A stretch of DNA of 64,000 nucleotides from Ch67 sp041395845 (lineage in GTDB: Bacteria; Pseudomonadota; Gammaproteobacteria; Pseudomonadales; Ketobacteraceae). The DNA lies in the NCBI GenBank assembly GCA_041395845.1, contig JAWKZS010000003.1, forward strand, positions 186,001-250,000, in the 5' to 3' direction. The notes under the pieces were generated by a model. That model did not search any database. It was given only the letters and a program-made list of their open reading frames with translations, and was not told where the DNA came from. This document shows positions 26,098 through 34,349 of this stretch, in pieces (the first letter of the stretch is position 1; each line of letters begins with the position of its first letter). A program made the translations under genes and the position numbers.

Positions 26098-26874
26098 ATG
26101 CCGTTCCATCGTCTCGCCCTTTGTCTGCTCAGTATCGCGATGGCCCTTCTGCTGGCAGCCTGCGGGACTTCCCGTTATGAGCCTATACGCAATGTTTATC
26201 GCTCTGCAACCCCCGTCACACAAGGCTCATACCGTGTTAAGCAAGGAGACACGCTCTATTCCATCGCCTGGCGTAACAACCGCGATCACCAGGAACTGGC
26301 CGCGGCCAATGGGATAAAACCGCCATACCAGATCTATCCTGGACAGATTATTTACTTCGATCGCACCGTTGCTGCTGCTCCGGCAGTCACCCAGACGCCA
26401 TCACCGCGCTCATCACCACAAAACACAACTCGTTATAAGAAACCTGCAAACAATGCAAAACCGATCCAAGAAAAAGTTGCAAATCAACGAGATAAACGGG
26501 TAGATATGTCTTGGAATTGGCCAGCGAGCGGGCCTGTGATTGAAGGATTCTCCCTCGGGGGAACGGTCAACAAAGGGGTCGATCTCGCTGGGCGCAAGGG
26601 CGAACCTGTACTTGCGGCTGCCGATGGCAAGGTTGTCTACAGCGGAACCGGACTCGTTGGTTACGGCAACATGATCATCATCAAGCACAACGATGTTTAT
26701 CTGAGTGCTTACGGTCACAACAGCAGGCTCCTGCTAAAAGAAGGGCAGTGGGCTAAAGCTGGGCAGAAAATTGCCGAAATAGGTTCAACCGGCACCACGC
26801 GCGACAAGTTGCACTTTGAGATTCGTCGCAATGGCAAGCCGGTCAATCCGCTGCAGTACTTGCCTAAACGCTGA
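26098..26874 (+). CDS. nlpD: NlpD lipoprotein, amidase activator with LysM and degenerate LytM domains
   Basis: NlpD activates the cell-wall amidase AmiC at the septum. The 258-residue protein has a signal peptide with lipobox LAAC (Cys22), a LysM domain (about 46-90, YRVKQGDTLYSIAW to YPGQIIYF), a Gln/Ser/Thr/Lys linker and a C-terminal M23/LytM domain (about 140-256). The M23 zinc ligands are degenerate (NKGVDLA in place of the His-x-Gly-x-Asp motif), so it is an activator, not a hydrolase. It is less GC-rich than its neighbours and follows a 160-base AT-rich gap. rpoS follows, and in relatives the main rpoS promoter lies inside nlpD. Confidence 0.93.
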   Translation: MPFHRLALCLLSIAMALLLAACGTSRYEPIRNVYRSATPVTQGSYRVKQGDTLYSIAWRNNRDHQELAAANGIKPPYQIYPGQIIYFDRTVAAAPAVTQTPSPRSSPQNTTRYKKPANNAKPIQEKVANQRDKRVDMSWNWPASGPVIEGFSLGGTVNKGVDLAGRKGEPVLAAADGKVVYSGTGLVGYGNMIIIKHNDVYLSAYGHNSRLLLKEGQWAKAGQKIAEIGSTGTTRDKLHFEIRRNGKPVNPLQYLPKR

Positions 26875-26970
26875 GTGGGATCAGCGGGCAAGCAGCGGAC
26901 TTTGCATGAGGCGGGGCCTGGGGACCTTTTGTCCCGGGTGATAACTACACAATAGCGCGGGAAAAACAAC

Positions 26971-27969
26971 ATGATGCAAGCTGAACGGGACGACGAAATT
27001 CTGGATATTGAATTCTTTGAAGACCCCGAACTGGAGGATGCCTTCGAAGAGCGTGCAGCTGAACTGCGTGACAAACGCCTCGGACTGGATGATGACGATG
27101 ATGAATTCTTCGTCGCACAACCCGGCATGCAGAAGACGCTGGATGCAACCCAGCTTTATCTGAACGAGATTGGTTTCTCGCCGCTGCTGACCCCCGAAGA
27201 AGAAGTCTATTACGCCCGTCGTGCGCTGCGTGGCAATGATGAAGCCCGTAAACGCATGATCGAAAGTAACCTGCGCCTGGTCGTGAAGATCGCGCGTCGC
27301 TATGTCAATCGCGGCCTGTCCCTGCTGGATTTGATCGAAGAAGGCAACCTGGGTCTGATCCGTGCAGTGGAAAAATTCGATCCCGAACGCGGTTTCCGCT
27401 TTTCCACCTATGCCACCTGGTGGATTCGCCAGACCATCGAACGCGCGATCATGAACCAGACCCGAACCATCCGTCTGCCGATTCATGTGGTCAAGGAACT
27501 CAATATCTACCTGCGTGCCGCCCGCGAACTTACCCAGAAACTCGATCACGAACCCACCCCCGAAGAAATCGCCGAACTGCTCGACAAGCCGCTGGACGAC
27601 GTCAAGCGTATGCTGGGTCTGAACGAGCGTATTTCCTCCGTCGATACCCCGATGGCTTACGCCTCTGACAAGTCGCTGCTGGATACCATCGCGGACACCA
27701 AGAATTCTGATCCCGCCGAGCTGCTCCAGGACGCCGATCTGCGTTACAGCATCGACTACTGGCTGGATCAGTTGCCCACCAAGCAGCGCGAAGTCATTGC
27801 CCGCCGTTTCGGTCTGCGTGGCTATGAGATGAGCACGCTGGAAGAGGTGGGCCTGGAGATCGGTCTGACCCGTGAGCGCGTTCGCCAGATTCAGGTGGAA
27901 GCACTCAAGCGTCTGCGTGATTTGCTGGAAAAGCAGGGCCTGACCGGCGAATCCATTTTCGGCGGCTGA
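26971..27969 (+). CDS. rpoS: RNA polymerase sigma factor RpoS
   Basis: The stationary-phase and general stress sigma factor. The 332-residue protein has an acidic N-terminus, region 1.2 (TQLYLNEIGFSPLLTPEEE), region 2 (RMIESNLRLVVKIARRY to FSTYATWWIRQTIERAIMN), region 3 and a region 4 helix-turn-helix (TLEEVGLEIGLTRERVRQIQ). The Shine-Dalgarno is weak (GCGGGA). The leader between nlpD and rpoS can fold into a GC-rich hairpin (26918-26938, GGGGAC / GTCCC), hinting at control of translation. It ends with a strong terminator. Confidence 0.97.
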   Translation: MMQAERDDEILDIEFFEDPELEDAFEERAAELRDKRLGLDDDDDEFFVAQPGMQKTLDATQLYLNEIGFSPLLTPEEEVYYARRALRGNDEARKRMIESNLRLVVKIARRYVNRGLSLLDLIEEGNLGLIRAVEKFDPERGFRFSTYATWWIRQTIERAIMNQTRTIRLPIHVVKELNIYLRAARELTQKLDHEPTPEEIAELLDKPLDDVKRMLGLNERISSVDTPMAYASDKSLLDTIADTKNSDPAELLQDADLRYSIDYWLDQLPTKQREVIARRFGLRGYEMSTLEEVGLEIGLTRERVRQIQVEALKRLRDLLEKQGLTGESIFGG

Positions 27970-27984
27970 TAGCGGATGTCTTGC

Positions 27985-28019
27985 AACAAACCCGCCCAGG
28001 TGGCGGGTTTTTGTTTTTT
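27985..28019 (+). terminator. Intrinsic terminator of rpoS
   Basis: AAACCCGCC / GGCGGGTTT, a 9-bp stem with a CAGGT loop, followed by TTGTTTTTT. Confidence 0.9.
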
Positions 28020-28141
28020 ATGGTCCTGGCTAAAACATTTTTCCCGACTTTTCGTTTTCCCTCTTAATTTGCGCACAGCTTTTCTTCTACACTCATGGAC
28101 TTGGGTTATTCCCCTCATATCTGTCCCGGTAAGGAAGCACC

Positions 28142-29560
28142 ATGCGCAAGACCAAGATCATCTGCACCATCGGCCCGGCCACGGCATCGTACGAAATGCT
28201 GGAAAAACTCGCTTATGCGGGCATGAACGTGGTGCGCCTGAACATGTCGCACGGCGATCACGCGTTTCACGGCAAGGTCATCCAGAATGTGCAGCGTCTG
28301 AACAAAAAATTGCAGAATCACATCGCCGTACTGCTCGATACCCAGGGCCCTGAAATTCGCACCGGCGAACGTGACAGCGACCTGAATCTGGCCACCGGTG
28401 ACATCGTGTCGGTGGTGGCGCGGGGCACCGGGGATGTGGAAGAGCATTCCCTCATGGTGAATTACGAAGACCTGATCACCGACATGAAAGTGGGTGATCG
28501 TCTGACGGTGGACAACGGTCTTATCAACCTTGAGATTCTTGAAAAGCACGAACGGATCATGCGTTGCCGGGTCATTGATGGTGGGGTGTTGAAGAGCAAG
28601 CGCCACGTCAACCTGCCGGGTATTCGCGTCAACCTGCCGGCGATCACTGAAAAGGATCGCAAGGACATCCTGTTCGGTGTGGAAGCGGGCGTCGATTTCA
28701 TTGCGCTGTCATTTGTGCGCGAAGCGGCGGACATCCAGCAACTGAACGATCTGCTCGGGGACAAAGCGGGCAAGATCAAGGTGATCGCCAAGATCGAAAA
28801 CCAGGAAGGCGTGGACAATATCGAAGAAATCATCGATGCCGCCGATGGCATCATGGTGGCACGGGGCGATCTGGGAGTGGAAGTGGATTTCTGGGAGCTG
28901 CCCAATATCCAGCGCCGCATCATTCGCCTGTGTGCGCAGAAGGGCAAACGTACCATCGTGGCAACCCACCTGCTGGAATCCATGATCGAGAACCCCATGC
29001 CGACCCGGGCCGAAGTCACCGACGTCGCCAATGCGGTGTACGAAGAAGCGGATGCCATCATGCTGTCGGGTGAAACTACCGTCGGCAAATACCCGATCAA
29101 GTGCGTTGAAGCCATGGTCCGCATTGCGACTACGATCGAAAAGCACCGTGGCCTGAATTTCAGCGCCCAGCTGGAAACCCAGCACCACAAGCAGAATCTG
29201 GCGGCCAGCGCAGTGCATCTGGCGGAATCCATTCCGGTCAAGGCGATTGTCGTGATCACCCGCCGTGGTCGCATGGCCAATTACGTGACCAATTGTCATC
29301 CGCAGAATGCCACGATCCACGCTTTTACCAATGATGGTCGCACCCGGCGCCAGCTGGCGCTGAATCGCAACGTGTACGCCCATAAGCTGATCTTCAGCAA
29401 GGACCCGGAGAAGACCCTGGCCAAGGCCTTCGCGCTGTTGCTGGCGAGCAATGATTTCCATCCCCGCGATCAGGTGGTGGTGATATCCGATACCCTGGGT
29501 TCCGGTGGAATCGATGCCATTCAGGTTCGTACCCTGGGTGAGGTGCCCCAGGGCCAGTGA
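28142..29560 (+). CDS. pyk: Pyruvate kinase
   Basis: Pyruvate kinase transfers phosphate from phosphoenolpyruvate to ADP. The 472-residue protein has the N-terminal TKIICTIGPAT, RLNMSHGDH, the substrate and metal site VIAKIENQEGVDNIEEI (with the catalytic Lys) and MVARGDLGVE, then MLSGETTVGKYP and a C-terminal allosteric domain. ATG at 28142 after AAGGAAG. Pseudomonas relatives do not have pyk at this position, so its place between rpoS and the rsmZ-like locus is a local arrangement. The end is followed by a 42-bp palindrome. Confidence 0.96.
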   Translation: MRKTKIICTIGPATASYEMLEKLAYAGMNVVRLNMSHGDHAFHGKVIQNVQRLNKKLQNHIAVLLDTQGPEIRTGERDSDLNLATGDIVSVVARGTGDVEEHSLMVNYEDLITDMKVGDRLTVDNGLINLEILEKHERIMRCRVIDGGVLKSKRHVNLPGIRVNLPAITEKDRKDILFGVEAGVDFIALSFVREAADIQQLNDLLGDKAGKIKVIAKIENQEGVDNIEEIIDAADGIMVARGDLGVEVDFWELPNIQRRIIRLCAQKGKRTIVATHLLESMIENPMPTRAEVTDVANAVYEEADAIMLSGETTVGKYPIKCVEAMVRIATTIEKHRGLNFSAQLETQHHKQNLAASAVHLAESIPVKAIVVITRRGRMANYVTNCHPQNATIHAFTNDGRTRRQLALNRNVYAHKLIFSKDPEKTLAKAFALLLASNDFHPRDQVVVISDTLGSGGIDAIQVRTLGEVPQGQ

Positions 29561-29576
29561 GGCGGAGTAAGATAAT

Positions 29577-29618
29577 GGCTGACACGCATGTGAGATATAT
29601 CTCACATGCGTGTCAGCC
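29577..29618. promoter_or_regulatory. Perfect 42-bp palindrome containing a GacA-type upstream activating site
   Basis: Bases 29577-29618 are a perfect inverted repeat, two 21-base halves without loop. The central 18 bases TGTGAGATATATCTCACA (29589-29606) fit the GacA upstream site TGTAAG-N6-CTTACA with the same single change in each half. It lies about 170 bases upstream of the predicted start of the first small RNA, at a distance like that of UAS elements of Pseudomonas rsm genes. CRP sites have TGTGA-N6-TCACA; the spacing here is eight, so CRP fits less well. It could instead act as a hairpin at the pyk mRNA end. Confidence 0.6.
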
Positions 29619-29731
29619 TTCCGATTGACATTTCGGCAGCTCAATCACATTTTGTTTTTTAAGTAGTTGTTTTTAAATGATTTTGTGATTGTCAGACAAT
29701 ATTGAAAACGTGCGACCTAGCATCGGCGTTA

Positions 29732-29759
29732 TTGTGACGATCGGCAAAATCCATAGACT
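29732..29759 (+). promoter_or_regulatory. Predicted promoter of small RNA 1
   Basis: TTGTGA (29732-29737) and TAGACT (29754-29759), 16 bases apart, predict a transcription start near 29767, just before the first GGA hairpin. An additional dyad TTGTCAGACAA lies at 29689-29699. Confidence 0.4.
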
Positions 29760-29766
29760 TACTCAT

Positions 29767-30036
29767 GTGCTCGACGGATGACGCACAAGGAACACTTTCA
29801 GAGAACAGGGATCGGACAGGATGTCTGCTGGCGTTCGAAGGAAGCAAGGACTATTTCCGCAGGGTTGCGGGCATGGATGCAACTGAAAGTGAACGACAAA
29901 CGGAGTTGTTCAAGTAAATCCCAAGGATTCGCCTGACCTAAGGTACGGATACCCACCACGGAAGGTGAGGTCAGGCGGGAAGTTTCCAAGGAAAGGAAGC
30001 ATGCTAGGCGGGCGGTTTTACCGCCCTTCTTCATTT
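29767..30036 (+). ncRNA. CsrB/RsmZ-type CsrA-sequestering small RNA 1
   Basis: About 265 bases with 15 GGA triplets and no supported protein frame. Many GGAs are presented in hairpin loops: CGGACA-GGA-TGTCTG (29813-29827, matching the CsrA SELEX consensus ACARGGAUGU), GAACGAC-loop-GTTGTTC (29891-29911, GGA in the loop), GGTA-CGGA-TACC (29942-29953) and CACC-ACGGAA-GGTG (29954-29967). The last two sit inside a 9-bp stem GCCTGACCT / AGGTCAGGC (29931-29939, 29968-29976). It ends in an intrinsic terminator (GGGCGG / CCGCCC, 30010-30026, then T-rich). The family titrates CsrA/RsmA away from mRNAs. The locus next to fdxA and rpoS is that of rsmZ in Pseudomonas. The 5' end is a prediction. Confidence 0.8.
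30008..30036 (+). terminator. Intrinsic terminator of small RNA 1
   Basis: GGGCGG / CCGCCC stem (30010-30015, 30021-30026) with a TTTTA loop and a T-rich tail TTCTTCATTT. Confidence 0.75.
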
Positions 30037-30180
30037 CTGAACCCCCAGTTTTTCTCCCCCGTAGCATTACCCCTCTCGTTACAGGATCGTTAAGTCACAT
30101 CGCCCGCCACCGCATTCGTCTCGTCGGCAATCGCTATTAACATCCTGATTTCCATACTCTTCCGGTTCCACCAGTCGCCT
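30037..30180 (+). other. Spacer between the two small RNA genes
   Basis: About 145 bases in which I see no gene, repeat or convincing signal. It separates the terminator of small RNA 1 from the upstream site of small RNA 2. Confidence 0.4.
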
Positions 30181-30198
30181 TGTGCGAGATTTCTTACA
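30181..30198 (+). promoter_or_regulatory. GacA-type upstream activating site of small RNA 2
   Basis: TGTGCGAGATTTCTTACA fits TGTAAG-N6-CTTACA with a perfect right half and two changes in the left half. It lies about 100 bases upstream of the predicted start of small RNA 2, the arrangement of GacA-controlled rsm promoters. Confidence 0.5.
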
Positions 30199-30292
30199 GT
30201 GATGTGCGAGGGCAGACGTCATGCCGCACGAAAGGCTGTATCGAGTAGCCACCTTTTTGTTTAACCTTCTGATTTTACTGTTTATTTCTTGT

Positions 30293-30497
30293 TTTGTTGG
30301 ACAATCCGGCAAGGGCAGGGCGGCTCGCACCTTATTGAGGGCGCGAAAGAACTCGCTAATATGCGAACCAAGGCGGGACGCCTTATAAGGAATCCGGTCA
30401 TGGATTGATCGGGACATGGAATGTGAAGGCAAGGATGCCTCAGGGACAGGAAGTCCCAACCAAGCGAGGTGGGGCGGTGAAAACCGCCCTTCTTTTT
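30293..30497 (+). ncRNA. rsmZ: CsrB/RsmZ-type CsrA-sequestering small RNA 2 (rsmZ-like)
   Basis: About 200 bases with nine or so GGA triplets. Five consecutive hairpins present GGA in the loop: AAGGCG-GGA-CGCCTT (30370-30384), CCGGTCA-TGGAT-TGATCGG (30394-30412), ACAT-GGA-ATGT (30414-30424), AGGC-AAGGAT-GCCT (30427-30440) and GGGAC-AGGAA-GTCCC (30443-30457). It ends in an intrinsic terminator. It lies directly beside fdxA, where P. aeruginosa has rsmZ. A weak promoter (TTGTTT at 30257, TTTATT at 30281) and a GacA-type site precede it. RsmZ-type RNAs bind several CsrA/RsmA dimers and relieve repression. The end is well supported; the 5' end is approximate. Confidence 0.85.
30472..30497 (+). 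terminator. Intrinsic terminator of small RNA 2
   Basis: GGGCGG / CCGCCC stem (30472-30477, 30484-30489) with a TGAAAA loop and TTCTTTTT tail. Stem and tail closely resemble those of small RNA 1, consistent with duplication. Confidence 0.85.
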
Positions 30498-30531
30498 GCC
30501 TGCGAAAACGTTAGCCCCGAATTGCAGGCAC

Positions 30532-30559
30532 AAAAAAAGGCGGTTGAACCGCCTTTTCG
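30532..30559 (-). terminator. Intrinsic terminator of fdxA
   Basis: AAGGCGG / CCGCCTT stem with a TTGAA loop; on the minus strand it is followed by seven Ts. It lies 14 bases after the fdxA stop codon and faces the small RNA 2 terminator. Confidence 0.85.
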
Positions 30560-30572
30560 TTTTGCAGCGTAA

Positions 30573-30896
30573 TTAACGCTCCAAGTACTGCAACTTGCCT
30601 TCGACACCATCCCATTCAGCCGCGTCGGGCAGCGAATCTTTTTTCTCGGTGATGTTCGGCCAGACTTCCGCCAGTTCGGCATTGATCTTGACGAATTCCT
30701 GCTGGTCTGCAGGCACTTCGTCTTCGGAATAGATTGCGTTGGCTGGGCATTCCGGTTCGCACAGGGCGCAGTCGATGCACTCGTCCGGGTGGATAACCAG
30801 AAAATTGGGGCCTTCATAGAAGCAATCAACCGGGCAGACTTCAACGCAATCGGTGTACTTGCACTTGATGCAGTTATCGGTAACAACAAAGGTCAT
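30573..30896 (-). CDS. fdxA: 7Fe ferredoxin FdxA
   Basis: A 107-residue electron carrier with one 3Fe-4S and one 4Fe-4S cluster. The first cluster region has CIKCKYTDCVEVCPVDC (residues 9-25) and the second CIDCALCEPECP (about 40-51), the pattern of Azotobacter-type FdxA, followed by the family's long acidic C-terminal extension. Start at 30896 after a GAGGGTG ribosome site. It is divergent from nothing upstream: mutS lies 120 bases further in the same direction. Position next to the rsmZ-like RNA and near rpoS and mutS matches Pseudomonas. Confidence 0.96.
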   Translation of the reverse strand: MTFVVTDNCIKCKYTDCVEVCPVDCFYEGPNFLVIHPDECIDCALCEPECPANAIYSEDEVPADQQEFVKINAELAEVWPNITEKKDSLPDAAEWDGVEGKLQYLER

Positions 30897-31016
30897 GGTT
30901 TCACACCCTCTCTCTCTGAACGCGGGGCAGTCTAATCCGTCCGCCTGTTCTAAGCAACTTAATGGATCAAAATTGATGGTAGCAGTTTTCCCAATGCTGG
31001 CGATATTTTAGCAAGC

Positions 31017-33602
31017 TTATGACTTTTCAGTCATCTCCTTTAATTTGTATATCAGGTCCAGGGCCTGACGGGGGTTGATGCAGTCCGGGTCAAGCTTGAT
31101 CAGCATCTCGACCGCCGGATGCGGCTTTGCGGGTTCGGCAAACAGATCAGCCTGCAGCGGCGCATTGGCGTGGGCCAGGGCCTGGTTGTTCAGATCCTGT
31201 TTTTCCAGCTGGATCAGTTTCTTGCGTGCATTGGTGATGACCGGGCCGGGAACGCCTGCCAGCTTGGCCACCTGCAGTCCGTAACTCTGGCTGGCAGGGC
31301 CTTCCATGACCTTGTGCAGGAACAGGATGGTGTCGTCCTGTTCCTTGGCGGACAGGTGAACGTTGGCCACATGGGGAACGCCGTCCGGCAGCTGGGTGAG
31401 TTCAAAGTAGTGGGTGGCAAACAGGGTCAGGGCCTGGATCTTGACCGCCAGATGATTGGCGCAGGCCCAGGCCAGAGACAGGCCATCGAAGGTGCTGGTG
31501 CCACGTCCGATTTCATCCATCAGTACCAGGCTCTGGCGGGTCGCATTGTTGAGGATGTTGGCGGTCTCGGTCATTTCCACCATAAAGGTAGAACGGCCGC
31601 CGGCCAGGTCATCGGAAGAGCCGATCCGGGTGAATACCCGATCCACCGGGCCGATCTTGGCTTTCTGGGCCGGCACGAAACTGCCGATATGGGCCAGGAT
31701 GGCGATCAGGGCGGTCTGGCGCATGAAGGTCGATTTACCGCCCATATTGGGACCGGTGATGATCAGCATGCGACGATGGCTGTCGAGCACCAGATCGTTC
31801 GGGATAAAGCTGTCATCGAGTACCTGTTCCACCACAGGGTGGCGACCGGCACTGATGTGCAGGCCGGGCTCGTCGGACAGTTCGGGCCGGCTGAGGGCCA
31901 GGGTGTCCGCCCGTTCCGCCAGATTGGCGAGCACATCGAGTTCGGCGACGGCAGCGAAGCTTTCCTGCAGGGGGAAGAGCTGTTCGGCCACGGTCTCGAT
32001 CAGTTCGTCGTACAGGCCCTTTTCCCGCGCCAGCGCCCGGCTTTTGGCGCTCAGCGCCTTGTCTTCGAACGCCTTCAGTTCCGGCGTGATGTAGCGTTCG
32101 GCGTTCTTCAGGGTCTGGCGTCGCATGTAATCGTCCGGTGCCTGTTTGGCCTGGGCACGGCTGATTTCGATGTAATAGCCATGGATGCGGTTGTAGCCGA
32201 CTTTGAGGGTCGGAATGCCGGTGCGGGCCTTTTCCCGTTCTTCCAGATCCACCAGAAACTGGCCGGCGTTTTCGCTCAGCGCCCGCAGTTCATCCAGTTC
32301 GGCGTCATAGCCTTCGGCAATCACGCCTCCATCGCGGATCAGTACTGGCGGCACCTCAACCAGTGCTTTGGTGAGCTGCTCGGCCAGCACCGGGTATTCA
32401 CTGATATCCGTGCCGATACGGGCGATCACCGGTTCATCGAACTGGGCCAGGACCTGCTGCAGTGACGGCAGCAGATTAAGGGCGTCGCGCAGACGGGACA
32501 GGTCACGGGGGCGGGCAGAGCGCAGGGCGATGCGGGCCAGAATCCGTTCGATATCGCCGATCTGTTTGAGCACGGCCTGTACCGGCTCGTATTGATAGTT
32601 GTTGAGTAACGCGGCAATCGCGTTCTGCCGGGCCAGCAACGGTTTGCGTTTGCGCAGGGGCCGGTTGAGCCAGCGCCGCAGCATGCGGCCGCCCATGGCG
32701 GTTTTGGTTTTGTCCATGACCCAGGCCAGCGTGTGTTCGTCCTCGCCCTGCAGGTTTTCGGTCAGTTCCAGATTGCGCCGGGTGGCGGCATCCAGGATCA
32801 CGCAGTCGTCCTGCGCTTCGAGGCTCAGGCTGCGGATGTGGGGCAGGGCGGCGCGCTGGGTTTCCTTGGCGTACTGCAGCAGACAGCCGGCAGCGGCGAT
32901 GGCCAGCGGCAGGTGATCGCAGCCGAATCCCTTCAGGTCCTGGGTTTCGAATTGCTGGATCAGGGCGCGGCGGGCGGATTCGGTGTCGAATTCCCACGGC
33001 GCGCGGGGACGGACTCCGCGGCGGCCTTGCACTTTCTTCAGCACGTGACTGTCTTCTGCAACCAGCAGTTCTGCCGGGTTGATGCGGCCCAGTTCGGCCT
33101 CGAGCGCGGCTTCGCCCGCCACTTCGCAGACAAAGAAACGGCCACTGCTGATATCAAGGTGGGCGATCCCGTAGTGGTCTGCGCTCTGGGTGATGGCACA
33201 CAGCAGGTTGTCCTGGGATTCGTCCAGCAGGGCTTCGTCGCTGATGGTGCCGGGCGTCACGATTCTCACGACCTTGCGCTCGACCGGGCCCTTGGACAGC
33301 GCCGGATCGCCAATCTGCTCGGCAACGGCGACCGACACACCCAGTTTCACCAGGCGGGCCAGGTAATTTTCGGCCGCGTGATAGGGCACACCGGCCATGG
33401 GAATGGGCTCGCCACCGGACTGGCCCCGGGCGGTCAGGGTAATGTCGAGCAGATCGGCCGCTTTCTGGGCGTCGCCATAAAACAGTTCGTAGAAGTCCCC
33501 CATCCGATAGAACACCAGTTCATGAGGGTGCTGGGCCTTGATGCGCAGGTATTGCTGCATCATGGGGGTGTGCTGGGTGTACTGTTCTTCGGTCAGTGAC
33601 AT
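31017..33602 (-). CDS. mutS: DNA mismatch repair protein MutS
   Basis: MutS recognises mismatches and recruits MutL. The 861-residue protein has the mismatch-binding FYRMGDFYELFYGDA (Phe-x-Glu wedge) near residues 31-45, the connector and lever domains, Walker A GPNMGGKST, the VFTRIGSSDDL loop, Walker B LVLMDEIGRGTST, and the ATHYFELT switch. A dimerisation and clamp-binding tail follows. I chose the ATG at 33602 (MSLTEEQYTQHTPMMQQY), which gives a length close to E. coli (853). Two ATGs 42 and 51 bases upstream are in frame and cannot be excluded; no good ribosome site marks any of them. Confidence 0.96.
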   Translation of the reverse strand: MSLTEEQYTQHTPMMQQYLRIKAQHPHELVFYRMGDFYELFYGDAQKAADLLDITLTARGQSGGEPIPMAGVPYHAAENYLARLVKLGVSVAVAEQIGDPALSKGPVERKVVRIVTPGTISDEALLDESQDNLLCAITQSADHYGIAHLDISSGRFFVCEVAGEAALEAELGRINPAELLVAEDSHVLKKVQGRRGVRPRAPWEFDTESARRALIQQFETQDLKGFGCDHLPLAIAAAGCLLQYAKETQRAALPHIRSLSLEAQDDCVILDAATRRNLELTENLQGEDEHTLAWVMDKTKTAMGGRMLRRWLNRPLRKRKPLLARQNAIAALLNNYQYEPVQAVLKQIGDIERILARIALRSARPRDLSRLRDALNLLPSLQQVLAQFDEPVIARIGTDISEYPVLAEQLTKALVEVPPVLIRDGGVIAEGYDAELDELRALSENAGQFLVDLEEREKARTGIPTLKVGYNRIHGYYIEISRAQAKQAPDDYMRRQTLKNAERYITPELKAFEDKALSAKSRALAREKGLYDELIETVAEQLFPLQESFAAVAELDVLANLAERADTLALSRPELSDEPGLHISAGRHPVVEQVLDDSFIPNDLVLDSHRRMLIITGPNMGGKSTFMRQTALIAILAHIGSFVPAQKAKIGPVDRVFTRIGSSDDLAGGRSTFMVEMTETANILNNATRQSLVLMDEIGRGTSTFDGLSLAWACANHLAVKIQALTLFATHYFELTQLPDGVPHVANVHLSAKEQDDTILFLHKVMEGPASQSYGLQVAKLAGVPGPVITNARKKLIQLEKQDLNNQALAHANAPLQADLFAEPAKPHPAVEMLIKLDPDCINPRQALDLIYKLKEMTEKS

Positions 33603-33791
33603 TGGCGTTCGGACTGGCAACAAGGGAAGGTCAAAGCCCGTCATTGTACGCATTCGGCGGGCGGTTGGAACCGGTTGACAGCGCCGAAATCAGCGATTTC
33701 GCTGGCAAAAAAATGCCCGGTGCCGCCGTGGTTTGACCCTGGTTGAACAGGTACAATCAGCCCACTTTGAATGCTGCTTCAAGACAATTTC

Positions 33792-34349
33792 ATGCTGACT
33801 TTTTCTGATCAGAGCCTGCTTATCGAGGCACTATCCACCCAGCTGGCCAATCTTTTGCGCGGGCGGGGTCTTTCTATTGTGACAGCCGAATCCTGCACGG
33901 GCGGCTGGGTGAGTGCTGCCCTGACCCAGATTCCAGGCAGTTCCGGCTGGTTCGATCGGGGATTTGTTACCTATTCCAACGACGCCAAGCGGGAAATGCT
34001 GGGAGTGAGGGCAAAGACGCTTGATCTGCACGGTGCCGTCAGCCGCCAGGTGGTGGAGGAGATGGCCAAGGGAGCGCTGAAAAAGTCCCGGGGTACATTT
34101 TCGGTGTCGATCAGCGGCGTGGCGGGGCCGGATGGTGGAACCGACGAAAAGCCGGTGGGCACCGTCTGGATGGCCTGGTGCATTCAGGGCCGGGTGGACA
34201 GCGCGGTGTTCTGCCTGCCCGGTGACCGCCAGGAAGTCCGCGCTGCCTCGGTTTCGCTGGCGTTGCAGGGCCTGCTGGTGCGGATCCGCGAGTGGCTCGC
34301 GCTGCAACCGGATGAGGAATTTCCAGTCCCCCTTGAACAATCCGAATAA
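33792..34349 (+). CDS. pncC: Nicotinamide-nucleotide amidohydrolase (CinA C-terminal family)
   Basis: PncC deamidates nicotinamide mononucleotide to nicotinate mononucleotide, recycling NAD by-products. The 185-residue single-domain protein carries TAESCTGGWVSAAL, GSSGWFDRGFVTYSNDAK, HGAVS and SISGVAGPDGGTDEKPVGTVW, all family signatures, without the N-terminal molybdopterin-like domain of full CinA. The start is uncertain: ATG at 33792 gives a leader of about 28 bases after a TACAAT -10 (33752-33757), and ATG at 33771 is also in frame. It lies immediately before recA, as in many gammaproteobacteria. Confidence 0.92.
   Translation: MLTFSDQSLLIEALSTQLANLLRGRGLSIVTAESCTGGWVSAALTQIPGSSGWFDRGFVTYSNDAKREMLGVRAKTLDLHGAVSRQVVEEMAKGALKKSRGTFSVSISGVAGPDGGTDEKPVGTVWMAWCIQGRVDSAVFCLPGDRQEVRAASVSLALQGLLVRIREWLALQPDEEFPVPLEQSE

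Noticed and set aside
26098..26874. NlpD as an active peptidoglycan hydrolase
   Set aside because: The M23 zinc ligands are replaced (NKGVDLA), so the protein should activate an amidase instead.
29577..29618. The palindrome as a CRP/Vfr binding site
   Set aside because: TGTGA and TCACA are eight bases apart instead of six, so the CRP consensus does not fit; the GacA-type spacing does.
29798..30533. Three minus-strand open frames of 83-126 codons in the pyk-fdxA gap
   Set aside because: They lie over the GGA-hairpin RNAs and their terminators, lack ribosome sites and show no protein-like composition; RNA structure explains the sequence better.
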